In this document: positions 54,901 to 64,000 of the stretch, piece after piece
How positions within the stretch are numbered: position 1 is the stretch's first letter
Layout of the letters: every line of letters starts with the position of its first letter
Assembly: GCA_949825045.1 (NCBI GenBank)
Contig: OX463808.1
Span: 32,673,674 to 32,737,673, forward strand
Length of the DNA stretch: 64,000 nucleotides
Source of the DNA: Argyresthia goedartella
Lineage: Eukaryota; Arthropoda; Insecta; Lepidoptera; Argyresthiidae
Reading direction: 5' to 3'
The notes under the pieces: model-generated
Seen by the model: only the letters and a program-made list of their open reading frames with translations
Databases searched by the model: none
What the model was told of the DNA's origin: nothing
Translations under genes and position numbers: made by a program

Positions 54901-57900
54901 ATTCACAACTGTAACATAAATATAGATAGAAAGACATACAAACTTACTAATAGAACATGTAAAAATAACAATACCATGGACATTGTGATGGAAGCCATTT
55001 AAAAGTGCTAGAGCACGAGACGTGGGCGCGTTAGCTACATAACGAGACCGAGCTCGTACACCAGCCACAAATAGTTCTCTATAACGGCGGCCAGCTCGCA
55101 AGCACTTATCAGGGACATAGAGACAGATGTTGGATAGGACCGAGGGATTATCCACGCTGTTTCGCAACAGTGTCCAGTCCAACCATCCCAGAGACAAATA
55201 GAAATGGATGTATAAAGGGATGATGACCGAACTGCTTCTTGTAGAGATACCAGCAAACTTACGCTGTACCCTTTCTATCATTTTTTTTCGCATGGGTCCC
55301 AGACTGTGGCGGTATGCTCAAGCTTACTATGTACGAAGGCGTTGTAGAGTACAATTGCAGCAGTAGTAGCACAAAAATTAGCCGCGGTACGCATTATAAA
55401 TCCCAGGACTGTGTTGGCGCTCTTACTGTCTAGAATTTGTTCATGGAAGTCTAACTTAGGGTCGATTAATAGTCCTAGGTCACGGACTTGATCAACCCAT
55501 TGACAGTAATACTCCGTGGACAGAGTATGGGAACGAAGCTGGTGATAGCGATATTGAAAAGGGAATGACGCAGCATTTGGAGACATTAAATCGAGGTTAT
55601 TGGTCTCGCTCCACTCTGAGACATCATCTATGTCCTCTTGCAATCTCATACAATCCGCCGGACTATCTATAGTGAAGTATAGTTTCAAATCATCTGCGAA
55701 CATTAAGCAGTTTGCCGTCTTTAGGACTTCAGGAAGGTCGTTTATCATGATTAAAAATAACGTTAAGTACGATGTTACAATATTGTCAATAGATTAGATT
55801 ATTTTTATATTGCACATTGTGCCCTAAAAAGGTTAAGTGCGAGTCGCACTCGCGCACCAAGGGTTCCTTAAACACTTGTAGAGAGTTATTATGTATGTTT
55901 GTCATGTAAGTATATGGAAAAAGCTCGCCCATCACGGAAATCCAGTCTTGGAAATGATTTTTGCTTTTTATTCGACATTATAACGGTTCTCAATTCAAGA
56001 GAAACAAAAAACCAAATTACGAAAAAAGCAACTAAACCAGAAACAAGAACTATGAAATCTGCAAACTGAGAATATGTAGGAAACAAAACCAAAATAGTAC
56101 GTACCTATTAGAATCTCAGAAAACCTTCTCGATTCAGGCAACACTTTAAAAATAATGCTCACGTTTAGCCAGTTATTTAATAGGAACTCCATTTTGCGTG
56201 ACATGGGGCTAGCCCGTCACGCCCTGTTGTATATATTTGTAATTGAAATTGATTTATGAATAAATGATTTTGTATTTTAGGTTAGGTTATAGGTTTTGCT
56301 TTGATGTACCACCTCGTAGTCATATCACCCCATACTTAAACTCTGCTGGAATGCTCAAAATGGAACTGCGTAGGCACTTACACCTTTCAAGTGTAGTGTT
56401 TGATGTCATCAAGTTTAAAAAACCTGAGTACCTGTACCTAAAATTAAAGGTGGCAACATCTCACCCCAGATATGGCATGAGGGATATTCGAGCACCTCTT
56501 GAAGGTCATATTCATCGCACGGTGGCATTTAGAGGTAGCTTCCGCTTCCAAGCTACCAAATGTTGGAATGATATTCCGCCGCCCATAAGAAATCTTACCT
56601 CCAAATACACCTTCAAAACACATATGAAGTCGCACCTGATTCAAAAGCAAAAACTAGGAATTTCTCTTTCCAACATTGGATAGTCGGGCTACCTCTGCCA
56701 TTTTCATATATTTTTTAGTTAGATATCTTATGATTTTAGTAAACATATTCACACTATACCCATTCTGCTACTCACTACTCACGTGGCATAATATACTTAT
56801 ATACCTATTTATTTAATCTTCATGTATATTTTGTACTATCCTACTCATGAAAGTATTGAAACATATTTATGTGCAATGTATTTATTTATTTCCACATCTT
56901 TAAACACTTGTAAGTATATATCTATTTCTGACACTATTTTATTATTATTCTTTTCATTCACATTCACATTCGGATGTAACTACTGAGTCTCTGCGTCTCC
57001 TAGGTGAGGGCTGAAAACCAGTGCTGCTCTTAACGAGCAATAAACACTGAGCTTTGACCTTTTCGCGTCAATGCAGCGCGCCTACATACCGACCTATATT
57101 CTTCTTTTTGTTTTATTGTTTTAGTAATAATTTTATGAGTTTTTTTTTCATAACTTTGCTTTCATTTAAGTTATTTTATAGTTGCACCTCCGTATCACTT
57201 TTAATTTGTATGTGTGCTGCTTTGATCAATAAACGTTTATCTATCTATCTATCTATCTATCTATTTTTTTATATGTATATAGCTTGTCAGATTCATACGT
57301 GACACTCCCATGGTCTGCGGGTGATGAGGGACGAAAGATGCGGGGGCTGAGAGGGCGGGAAAGTAGAGTGCGGTCGGCGGGTCTGTAGGAACCGCCCACA
57401 CTCTTCTTTCCCGCCCCCGCATCTTTCATCCCCCGTCGCCCGGAGATCATGGGAGTATCAAGTACGAATTTGACAAGCTATAGTTATGCGTAGATATTAA
57501 TTAGCATGATGTTTTTTTTTCGCAATGTGAACTCAGAGTTATCGTAAAATATATCGTTTACGGAATTCATAAATAAATAAAACTATTCAGCTGCTTGTGC
57601 ATTATATATACAATGCAAAGCAACTTTATTTTTCACTTCTCTCTTCACTATACAAATCAGCTGATCGCTCGGCCGAAAATGTATAGAGAAGTAAAAAATA
57701 AAGTTGCTCTGATGAAATTGGTTTCATAGTAAAAGTTGTTCAGAATGATGTTACCTTACAACCCTCTTAACATGAATACACCTTTCTATTACACCCAGTG
57801 TACAGGCACATAACTATCTTGCTTCGACGTTACACACATATGCATCCATGACTGGGATTTTATTCGTTTTATTCCCCAGATAATTAATAATTAAATCATC

Positions 57901-60900
57901 TTCAGACTGCACGTTGATCATATGCTGTTTATGTACGTGAAGGCTGAATGATTGAATATCTGTGCCTAAATCACGTGACCAAAAAAACTGTGCTTGCTTG
58001 TATAGGTGTTTTGTTTAGATTCGACCTCATTTGTCTATTTAAAGTGGACATTTGTCTGAACTGGGACGCGAAGCTGTTTTGGATTATGACTAGAAAAGCC
58101 CATGTGTAACAAAATTATATCGATATAAACTGGGTTGATGATGATGATGTTTAGGTACCTTAAAGGGACGTACAATTTTCTAGTCGTAAACTATGAGAAG
58201 GCGAAAAAAGCGTATGCGTATGCGTATAACGGTTAGGCAATTGTTAAGATATTTTTTGCAAATATTTTACTTAGAGGGGAGAGTATTGATACTGGTCTGT
58301 AGTCAGTCATTTTCATTGCCGGACTTATATATAGGAATCAGCATACTATTTTTCATTACGTCAGGAAAAAATCCTTCATCAACACACTTATGAAAATAAT
58401 AACCAGGTATGGAGAAATTGAATCAATAATACAAGTTATTTTTTTAATATTGATATTCCCCAAACACCGAGGTGCAAACAATTTAAATGCCTAAACAATC
58501 GTGTCTACATCAATATGACTGAATTTAAATATATCATCACACTTATAAACATTATTTGATAGTATGGATGCAGCTTCCGCCGGGGATGAATCTAAGGACT
58601 GGGTAGTAAAGATTGGTATTTTGTTAAAGAAATCTTCAAATGCATTGGCAAATTAGATTATGGTCTATTTTTAGTATACATTTCCGGTCCCGAAGTTTAA
58701 TTTTGCCAGTTTTGGTATTGATTATTTTCCATGTTGTTTTCATTTTGTCTTGAGCTTGCTTAATTTGCCTACTCAGGTAAAGAGACTTTGTTGTATGGTA
58801 CACAGATTTGAATGTCTTTAAATATTCTTTTAAGTACTCTAAAATGTTTGTGTCATGTGCTTTTAGATATTTTTGTGACTATAAATCGTACAATTTGTTC
58901 CTGCTTTTATAAATACCCGTTGTAGGCCTGTCATCAAATCCCGCCTTGATGCTACTTCTACATGTTTTTAATTTAAATATATCATTTAACTCTTTACAGA
59001 ACTTAAAAAATGGTGAAAATTTAAAAAATGACATCCCCGTAGAGTTTCTTGGTGCTATCTTCTCTGACGGGCTTATTTCCGAAGCACTGGTAGAGTTAAT
59101 TGAGTTTCCTTTTCCTGTATACGAGAATCAGTCATCAAACACTACTTGAAAAGGAAATTTCGTTTTTCAAACTCAAACCTTAATCAGTTCAAAATTCGAA
59201 ACAACTTACGTTGATCATATTTTTTTTCTTTATGTATAAGTAACTGACTTGTAAAAGTACAATAAAATATTTTACTTTAAGTTAAGTTTGACGTTACAGG
59301 ATCAGCGATCAGACCATGCGATTTATGTTGTAAAACAACACAAAATTTAGATAATTATTGATCAAAAATAAATATGGAGTTGCATTAAAGCTATTGCAAT
59401 TTTTTTAATTCTGAAAGTTTCTTGCATATGTACTAGGTGTGTATTATATATTTTCTAAAATGTTACACTTACAAAAATCTCCGAGTCTTGGGTGTATTAG
59501 AATGTTTATAATATAGCAGATTCTGTTTCCCTCGGCCATCCACAGCACAGCTATGCTTGTTGTAGTTGTAGTTCGAGGCCAGTGGAAATTTATTTGTCTA
59601 TTTATATCTAAATGTTTTGTTTAGTACTCTATGCAACTGTATGCGTGCGTGGAGCAGTTCCTGCGAGTGTTCCCTGAGCTGCGCGGGGCGCCTCTGTACG
59701 TAGCCGGTGAGTCGTATGGCGGCAAGTACGCGCCCTCACTGGCACTGCAGCTGCACAACCACAAGACAGACCTTCAAGTCAACCTGCAGGTAAACATGAC
59801 CCAAGACTTAGCAGCAAAGCTATTAAGGCTTAAGCTGCATAGGAACAGGCGCGGGAGATTTGGAGTAAGGGTATCGATTATGACTTTACGTGCACTGAAA
59901 AATGGACGATACCTGTGGAACACCTGAATGAAGTAAATCGGTGAGATTTGAAACCGGGGGGCATGGCTTGTCAGGATACCTAATATAGGCAGCAGTGGTA
60001 ATTTAAGGAGTTACACTGTTCTGTTCTGTTCCCCAGGGTGTAATACTTAATAATGCCTTCGTCGACCCCACCATGCTGCAGCAAAGCCCGATCACCGACG
60101 CGTTTGTGAACTTCGGATTATTGGTACCGGAGCAGGTCTCACAATATAAACCGTTGTTGGATGCTTTTATGAATAATATAGCCACGAACAGCAGCGTTAA
60201 TGCGAAGAACGTAAGTCAAGAATCATTAAAGCTTTCGCTTATGCTCCTTCAGTTCATTATTTGGCTGTCAAATGTTATTAGTTATTATAAAGTTGATATA
60301 TGATCGTACAGTCTGCGTTGGGATGGCACCAGGGGAAAGAAGAAGTCGCGGAGTGGAGGGGGTGACGACCCGCACACCCGCAAAGGGCCTGCGTCACCTT
60401 TGTCATAATACTTGTGGCCACATGTGGCTTTTCAATGAATTGACTAAATGATAAAGTTACCCATAGGTGAAATGTCGTGTCCATTGATTTCGAGGATCAG
60501 TCCTAAACACTGAGCCTAAACCAGTGCAGATTCAACCCGAACCGATTAAGTAACTCTTGAAAATGTGGATTGTGTACCACCGACTACTACCCGTATGTAA
60601 TATTTTCATGTCCTTTGATTATATATATATATATAGTTATTTTTATTTTAGCAATGGAACTCAATCGTGAGTATAATACTTTTGACAACAAGTCAGCAGC
60701 ACGCATATAATTTCCTCAAAGACCAATCGATGTCCATGAGCGCTGTACCCGCTTTATTCGGAAAGACTGAAGTGAGGAGAGCAATTCATGTGGGCGATAT
60801 CGCCTTTTCTTTTATAAATTTTACGGCAAACGTAAAACTCTCGTCCGAATTCTTGAGTAGTGCCAAATGGAAATGCGAGACCTTGCTGGAACATTACAGA

Positions 60901-63900
60901 ATACTGTTTTTTTGGTGAGTTTAATTAGTATTTATGATACGAAGGATATAGGCAAGCGGACATAAATACCAAACAATTAAAACCTTAACCTGAATGATGA
61001 AAGGCAAAGAAGAGCGTAATAGATGTTCAGAACCATAATAATTATAGATGAGAAAGAAATAAACGTGAAAGGTACTGCAAGGAAAGGAAACTTTTAACCA
61101 AAGTAAGCAGCGGCCTAGAGGCCCGCCATTATGAGCTCAGGTTGGGCGGAGTTAGAGCAGACGGCCTTAGATCGAATTAAATGAAAATCTGTACTGAGAG
61201 CCCTATACCCCTGCTAAGGAGTGACAGAATAAGATGATGATGATGAAGCAGTGACTTTCTTGATGCAAAGTGTCAAGCGATTAAGGGATAGTTGGCCAGC
61301 AAAGGATTAGGTGGATGTTGTAGTTGACTTTGATGGAGGCTGTAGTTCGGAGGCCTATGCCACTAGGTGAGGATTCAGCAATATCGAGCATTTCTTTCTT
61401 CTCACAGAAAAAAAAACTATATATCTATCTATTCCATTATGTTCGTATATACAAATAGCCTTATACTTACTATAGATGGTAAAACAAACTCTGTTACTTA
61501 TGATAAATTATAAGCGTGAGAAAGAATAGGTACATAAATAAGAATATATGAAGGTAATATATTTGTTGGTCTTGGCAGTGGCCATTTTGACACGATGATG
61601 CCATGCAAGGCGACTTCAGAGAACTTCCGCACTTGGAACTGGAGCGGGTTACACGACTTCACCAACGCCACTAGAGAAGCTTTCTGGTACGACGGTAAAC
61701 TAGCTGGGTAAGTCAAACTATCATTTCTGTCCAAATATGTAAGCTTATTGGAGGAGGTATATCAAAGGAAATATCACCCACATGACATTTGGCAATGACC
61801 ATCATTATGAACCTGGGTAATTATTGCTTTACTATGAGCAATAAATAATTTTCAAACCTCCTCATGTACACGCCGTTCAACTCGGTGGAATCCGCGAACA
61901 TTGTTTTCTTGTTATCCTATCTGACAGGCGGTTTGCCAACTGATCTTTTGCGTCCTCTTGGCTACCCTTCGGTTCATGTGTCATTTGGGTGCGCAGAATG
62001 AAGGGAATAATGACAATTACTGTCATAGGATAGGTCATACGCTATCATGGTCCTATTTAGTGATAAAAGTATTATTGAATGATATGTTGCGTTTTTTGTA
62101 TGTAACAGATATCACAAAACTGGAGGTCGATTCACTGAAGCGGTGATCCGCGGCGCAGGCCATATGTCACCTATAGATCAGCCGGCCCCAACACGAGGCC
62201 TCATCACGAGGTTTACTCACCATCTACCGATCTCTACCGATCGTGACAAACCAAAGGAACTCGAAGCTTCACCCGACTCCCACAAGCCAGACCAGAACGA
62301 AGATGACGTCAATATCATTAATAACACTCTCGATGAAGATGAAGTTCCGGATATTGGGAAAGCGCTATTTCTGACTACTTACATCAAGAATGGACAGATC
62401 GAGCTGGCACGCAAATTATCGGCAGTTGACCCAACCATTTTTATAGGCCGAAAAAGTCATTCCGGCTTCCTGACCGTAAACGAAACCTTCAGCTCGAACA
62501 CTTTCTTCTGGTATTTCCCAATGGAAGCAGCAACAGCTGACTCGTCCTTGATCATCTGGCTGAACGGTGGCCAGTCCAGTATGTCGGGGGTATTTGAGAA
62601 AATAGGCCCCTTTTCTGTTGATGAACGTGGTGTTTTAAAGAGTTAGTATGATTTTATTTACTATTCACCTTTCTTATCACAGTGACGTGATATTTCGATT
62701 TCCCTTTTCAGACCACTCAGCTACTTGGTTACGGGATCACTCGCTGTTGTTCTTAGACGATGAAGTGGGATCGGGGTACAGTTTCACGGATGACGCAGAT
62801 CGATACGTCACCGGCATGGATATTGTAAGATCATCGACTTTATGAATACACCTCGTATAATATGATGGTTACATTGCGCAAATTAAGTTGAAACGACTAT
62901 GACCTTCTAATTAGGACAAAACGTAGGGCGTTATGAAAATGTCCTCCTGTTATGGATCAATTACTTCCTTAAATGCAATTCGTTTGAATTTAGTTATACC
63001 TATTAAGACGGATTGACGGCTTGCCCTATTTCACCACGGCGGCGGCGCGGTTCACGTGGCTGCCACCATTGTACGGTGGCGTCGTCGTCGCATGTGGCGG
63101 CGCCGTGCTGTGGTGAATGGGAATGCCCTGAGGGCCAGTCGGTTGTTTTTTACCGCTGGTACTAATGTTTCTGTTGTGGTTGTCCATGCAATGTAGTACT
63201 CTATGCATCTGTATGCGTGCGTGGAGCAGTTCTTGCGAGTGTTCCCTGAGCTGCGCGGGGCGCCTCTGTACGTAGCCGGTGAGTCGTACGGTGGCAAGTA
63301 CGCGCCCTCGCTGGCACTGCAGCTGCACAACCATAAGACCAACGGCGACATTGACGTCAACTTAAAGGTAGGTATATAAGTTCTATTAATAGTCGCGTAT
63401 TAGTCAATTATACCTTTTCGAGTTTGTATTGTGGATACCGGTGTTAATTTGTATGTCATTTAATTAGTAGGTATAGTAATATAGATGTTCCAGAAAGAAG
63501 TACTGTACATACTAAATATTAAGGGGTTATTGGAGACACTATTCTGGATACTTTGAATCCGATTTGACCATGGCTTAGCTACCTACTTATTTTGCACACA
63601 CCATACGTTTTGGCCCAAGCGGCCTACCGAGTACCTACAAAATTAATTGTACCGATTTGTTTTTCACCTTTTTTTTCAGGGTGTTATAGTAGGTAACTCT
63701 TTAGTGGACCCGAGGATATTGATAAATATGCATCTTCCTTTCTACAACTATGGACTCATAGACCCGGAACAAGTGGCCGAGTTGAAGCCAGATCTGGAAG
63801 CTTTAGGAGAGGATATAAATGCCAACCGGAGCAACACTGCAGTGATCGTAAGCACATTTTTATTCATAACTATAGCAACCGTGGTATGCGCATGCAATGC

Positions 63901-64000
63901 CCTTGCAAAGTACTTGACCTCCTTCAATTTCCAGACATTTGACAACAGCTGAATCTATTGTTTCAGAAATCGTCAGATATCCTCAAAAAGATATTAACGT
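51875..64000 (+). CDS. tandem-domain serine carboxypeptidase (family S10), partial at the right edge
   Basis: Twelve in-frame exons with GT/AG introns: 51875-51912, 51991-52460, 52671-52783, 59625-59789, 60037-60210, 60652-60914, 61579-61707, 62109-62641, 62712-62824, 63197-63367, 63680-63847 and 63967 onward (790 codons in the window). A signal peptide, a propeptide-like segment and two S10 domains follow in order. Domain 1 has the triad Ser237 (GESYGG), Asp412 (CGHFDTM) and His469 (GAGHMSP), with the spacing usual for S10 enzymes. Domain 2 repeats the layout 459 residues later (Ser696). The family removes C-terminal residues from peptides in lysosomes, gut or secretions. The closest relatives are insect vitellogenic or venom carboxypeptidase-like proteins and CPVL, which I know as single-domain proteins. 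Confidence 0.9.
51991..52460 (+). CDS. carboxypeptidase exon 2 (propeptide and start of domain 1)
   Basis: The acceptor TTTTTTCCAG ends at 51990 and the donor AACA|GTAAGT follows 52460. It encodes an acidic pro-segment, IKEGRLKEARTASQV, then the domain start FTVNETYNSNTFFWYFP and WIIWLQGGPGVSSM, the oxyanion loop, and VENGPF. In S10 enzymes GGPG provides oxyanion hole glycines and the ENGP segment helps recognise the substrate carboxylate. All are intact here. Confidence 0.92.
52671..52783 (+). CDS. carboxypeptidase exon 3 (domain 1, DNPVGAGFS)
   Basis: The acceptor TTTATTTCAG ends at 52670 and the donor ACA|GTAAGC follows 52783. It encodes SPYTWLQNHSMVFIDNPVGA and GFSFTDDDRGYATDMET. The DNPVG-GFS block is one of the most conserved in S10. 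The same length (113 bp) and phase occur in the domain-2 counterpart at 62712-62824. Confidence 0.92.
53090..53790. mobile_element. possible LTR plus leader of an LTR retrotransposon
   Basis: A stretch with a TATATATAG box near 53336-53346 and a downstream GTGCAAATAAAG poly(A) signal (about 53374-53385) is followed by a GC-rich leader-like block with CCCCCTCGGAAGGGGGC. That order resembles an LTR (U3-R-U5) and leader. No second LTR, primer-binding site or coding region could be confirmed. It lies in the 6.8-kb intron of the carboxypeptidase gene. Confidence 0.35.
53791..53990 (-). mobile_element. 3' tail of a minus-oriented non-LTR element
   Basis: AAATGAAATGAAATGAAATA followed by TGTTTATTG reads on the minus strand as CAATAAACATATTTCATTTC, a poly(A)-signal plus short-repeat tail like those of the other retrotransposons here. 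The extent to the right is unclear. Confidence 0.45.
54960..55760 (-). mobile_element. jockey-like reverse transcriptase fragment
   Basis: On the minus strand, MINDLPEVLKTANCLMFADD at 55748 onward contains the RT active-site FADD and continues DLKLYFTIDSPADC. It then gives VRDLGLLIDPKLDFHEQILD, LYNAFVHSKLEHTATVWDP and, in the next frame, ERVQRKFAG. Stops and frame changes occur. The upstream fingers and endonuclease are missing. Confidence 0.85.
56264..57262 (+). mobile_element. 5'-truncated CR1/jockey-group retrotransposon, 3' end
   Basis: The coding end at 56264-56683 has FCFDVPPRSHITPYLNSA and TVAFRGSFRFQATKCWNDIP, then a stop. The 3' UTR includes GGGCTGAAAACCAGTGCTG and ends with AATAAACG and a (TCTA)n tail at 57236-57262. 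The same C-terminal block occurs at 26700-27122 and 34634-34849. Confidence 0.8.
57278..57482. mobile_element. foldback MITE with long GC-rich arms
   Basis: The left arm TATAGCTTGTCAGATTCATA through AAGATGCGGGGGC pairs with the right arm ending TTTGACAAGCTATA, about 80-90 bp each with some mismatches. TA lies at both outer ends. It inserted immediately after the (TCTA)n tail of the preceding retrotransposon. Confidence 0.8.
57619..57708. repeat. 90-bp foldback element
   Basis: AGCAACTTTATTTTTCACTT at 57619 and its complement ending AAAAATAAAGTTGCT at 57708 form 24-bp arms with one mismatch around a 42-bp centre. Confidence 0.75.
58200..58990 (-). mobile_element. degenerate non-LTR retrotransposon (endonuclease-RT linker and RT start)
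   Basis: Minus-strand translation gives FANAFEDFFNKIPIFTTQS (linker; about 58650-58595) and then, further 3', FFPDVMKNSMLIPIYKSGN and YRPVSILSPLSKIFAK in shifting frames. These are the standard blocks preceding the RT palm. Many stops; AT-rich. It lies in the large carboxypeptidase intron. Confidence 0.7.
59625..59789 (+). CDS. carboxypeptidase exon 4 (domain 1 catalytic Ser)
   Basis: The acceptor TTTTGTTTAG ends at 59624 and the donor CAG|GTAAAC follows 59789; phase 0 on both sides. It encodes YSMQLYACVEQFLRVFPELR and VAGESYGGKYAPSLALQLHN; the Ser of GESYGG is the nucleophile. It follows a 6.8-kb intron full of transposons. It is strikingly GC-rich and almost identical to 63197-63343. Confidence 0.93.
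60037..60210 (+). CDS. carboxypeptidase exon 5 (domain 1)
   Basis: The acceptor TGTTCCCCAG ends at 60036 and the donor AAC|GTAAGT follows 60210. It encodes GVILNNAFVDPTMLQQ and FGLLVPEQVSQYKPLLDAFM. The G-x-x-x-N-x-x-x-DP block follows the nucleophile segment in S10 proteins. The domain-2 counterpart (63680-63847) has GVIVGNSLVDP. Confidence 0.9.
60652..60914 (+). CDS. carboxypeptidase exon 6 (domain 1 insertion region)
   Basis: The acceptor TTTATTTTAG ends at 60651 and the donor TG|GTGAGT follows 60914. It encodes FLKDQSMSMSAVPALFGK, EVRRAIHVG and a segment ending LLEHYRILFF. The VRRAIHVG piece corresponds to the conserved V-KA-HVG block, and YRILFF is the strand leading to the catalytic Asp. 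Confidence 0.88.
61579..61707 (+). CDS. carboxypeptidase exon 7 (domain 1 catalytic Asp)
   Basis: The acceptor GGTCTTGGCAG ends at 61578 and the donor GG|GTAAGT follows 61707. The split codon makes Cys, giving CGHFDTMMPCKAT in place of the common NGQLD motif; the Asp is retained. It continues NWSGLHDFTNATREAFWYDG, matching the W-G-...-F...R.-W substrate-side block. Confidence 0.9.
62109..62641 (+). CDS. carboxypeptidase exon 8 (domain 1 catalytic His, linker, start of domain 2)
   Basis: The acceptor ATGTAACAG ends at 62108. The donor A|GTTAGT after 62641 is non-ideal but gives the same phase as the domain-1 equivalent. One uninterrupted frame reads VIRGAGHMSPIDQPAPTRGL (catalytic His469), then an acidic linker (PDQNEDDVNIINNTLDEDEV), then a second propeptide/domain start: IKNGQIELARKLSAVDPTIF, FLTVNETFSSNTFFWYFP and IIWLNGGQSSMSG. 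There is no stop between the domains. The oxyanion loop lacks the PG present in domain 1. Confidence 0.92.
62712..62824 (+). CDS. carboxypeptidase exon 9 (domain 2)
   Basis: The acceptor CCTTTTCAG ends at 62711 and the donor ATT|GTAAGA follows 62824; 113 bp, same length and phase as exon 3. It encodes HSATWLRDHSLLFLDDEVGS and GYSFTDDADRYVTGMDI. DNPVGAGFS of domain 1 is changed to DDEVGSGYS. Confidence 0.9.
63197..63367 (+). CDS. carboxypeptidase exon 10 (domain 2 catalytic Ser)
   Basis: The acceptor CAATGTAG ends at 63196 and the donor AAG|GTAGGT follows 63367. It encodes YSMHLYACVEQFLRVFPELR and GESYGGKYAPSLALQLHN, with the nucleophile Ser696 kept. Its first 147 nt differ from exon 4 by about six substitutions, five of them synonymous. 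Flanking introns are unrelated. Confidence 0.93.
63680..63847 (+). CDS. carboxypeptidase exon 11 (domain 2)
   Basis: The acceptor TTTTTTTCAG ends at 63679 and the donor ATC|GTAAGC follows 63847; phase 0. It encodes GVIVGNSLVDPRIL and YGLIDPEQVAELKPDLEAL. It aligns with exon 5 but with only moderate identity. Confidence 0.9.
63967..64000 (+). CDS. carboxypeptidase exon 12, cut by the window end
   Basis: After the acceptor TTGTTTCAG (63966) the frame reads KSSDILKKILT and runs off the window. It aligns with the start of exon 6 (QWNSIVSIILLT). The catalytic Asp and His of domain 2 must lie beyond the window, as may further domains. Confidence 0.75.

Noticed and set aside
56270..56295. Telomere-like TTAGG repeats
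   Set aside because: Only about two units, embedded beside a retrotransposon fragment; not an array.

Overview
This is eukaryotic nuclear DNA from an insect, most likely a lepidopteran (moth or butterfly). Small GC-rich exons with GT/AG boundaries sit in AT-rich introns crowded with insect-type transposable elements: LOA, jockey/CR1-like and RTE-like non-LTR elements, a mariner, DDE_3 transposase relics, gypsy and BEL/Pao remnants, tRNA-derived SINEs and foldback MITEs. There are three host genes. No bacterial-style operon, CRISPR array or rRNA gene was seen, and the only tRNA-like sequences are SINE heads.

Region 1 (about 3.65-20.3 kb, + strand) holds the last ten exons of the SETD2/Set2 histone H3K36 methyltransferase. 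They run from a low-complexity segment (GGPPNM repeats, poly-Ala, poly-Pro) through a WW domain (9082-9208) to the C-terminal SRI domain that binds phosphorylated RNA polymerase II. The SET domain must lie left of the window. The intron that splits the SRI domain begins with an exact 48-bp-period array (18842 to about 19800) that repeatedly copies the exon end and its splice donor.

Region 2 (23.6-30.0 kb, - strand, convergent with SETD2) is an ODAD4/TTC25-like TPR gene, an outer dynein arm docking factor. Two different first exons appear to splice to the same TPR exon, and the protein ends where the vertebrate protein would continue into more TPRs. Its largest intron holds a MITE split by a 3.2-kb non-LTR retrotransposon.

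Region 3 (30.0-51.8 kb) has no recognisable host gene and is transposon-rich. It contains a mariner with perfect 24-bp inverted repeats that carries a SINE with a 70-bp palindrome. It also contains an apparently intact 6,000-bp LOA-clade retrotransposon with a 12-bp target duplication, inserted into a decayed DDE_3 transposase gene. RT, gag and integrase scraps fill much of the rest.

Region 4 (51.875 kb to the window end, + strand) is a secreted serine carboxypeptidase gene of family S10. It encodes two S10 domains in tandem: one uninterrupted exon (62109-62641) holds the catalytic-His end of domain 1, an acidic linker and the start of domain 2. The catalytic-Ser exons of the two domains are about 96 percent identical while the other exons have diverged, which suggests local gene conversion. 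Domain 2 lacks two residues of its oxyanion loop. The gene runs off the right edge.
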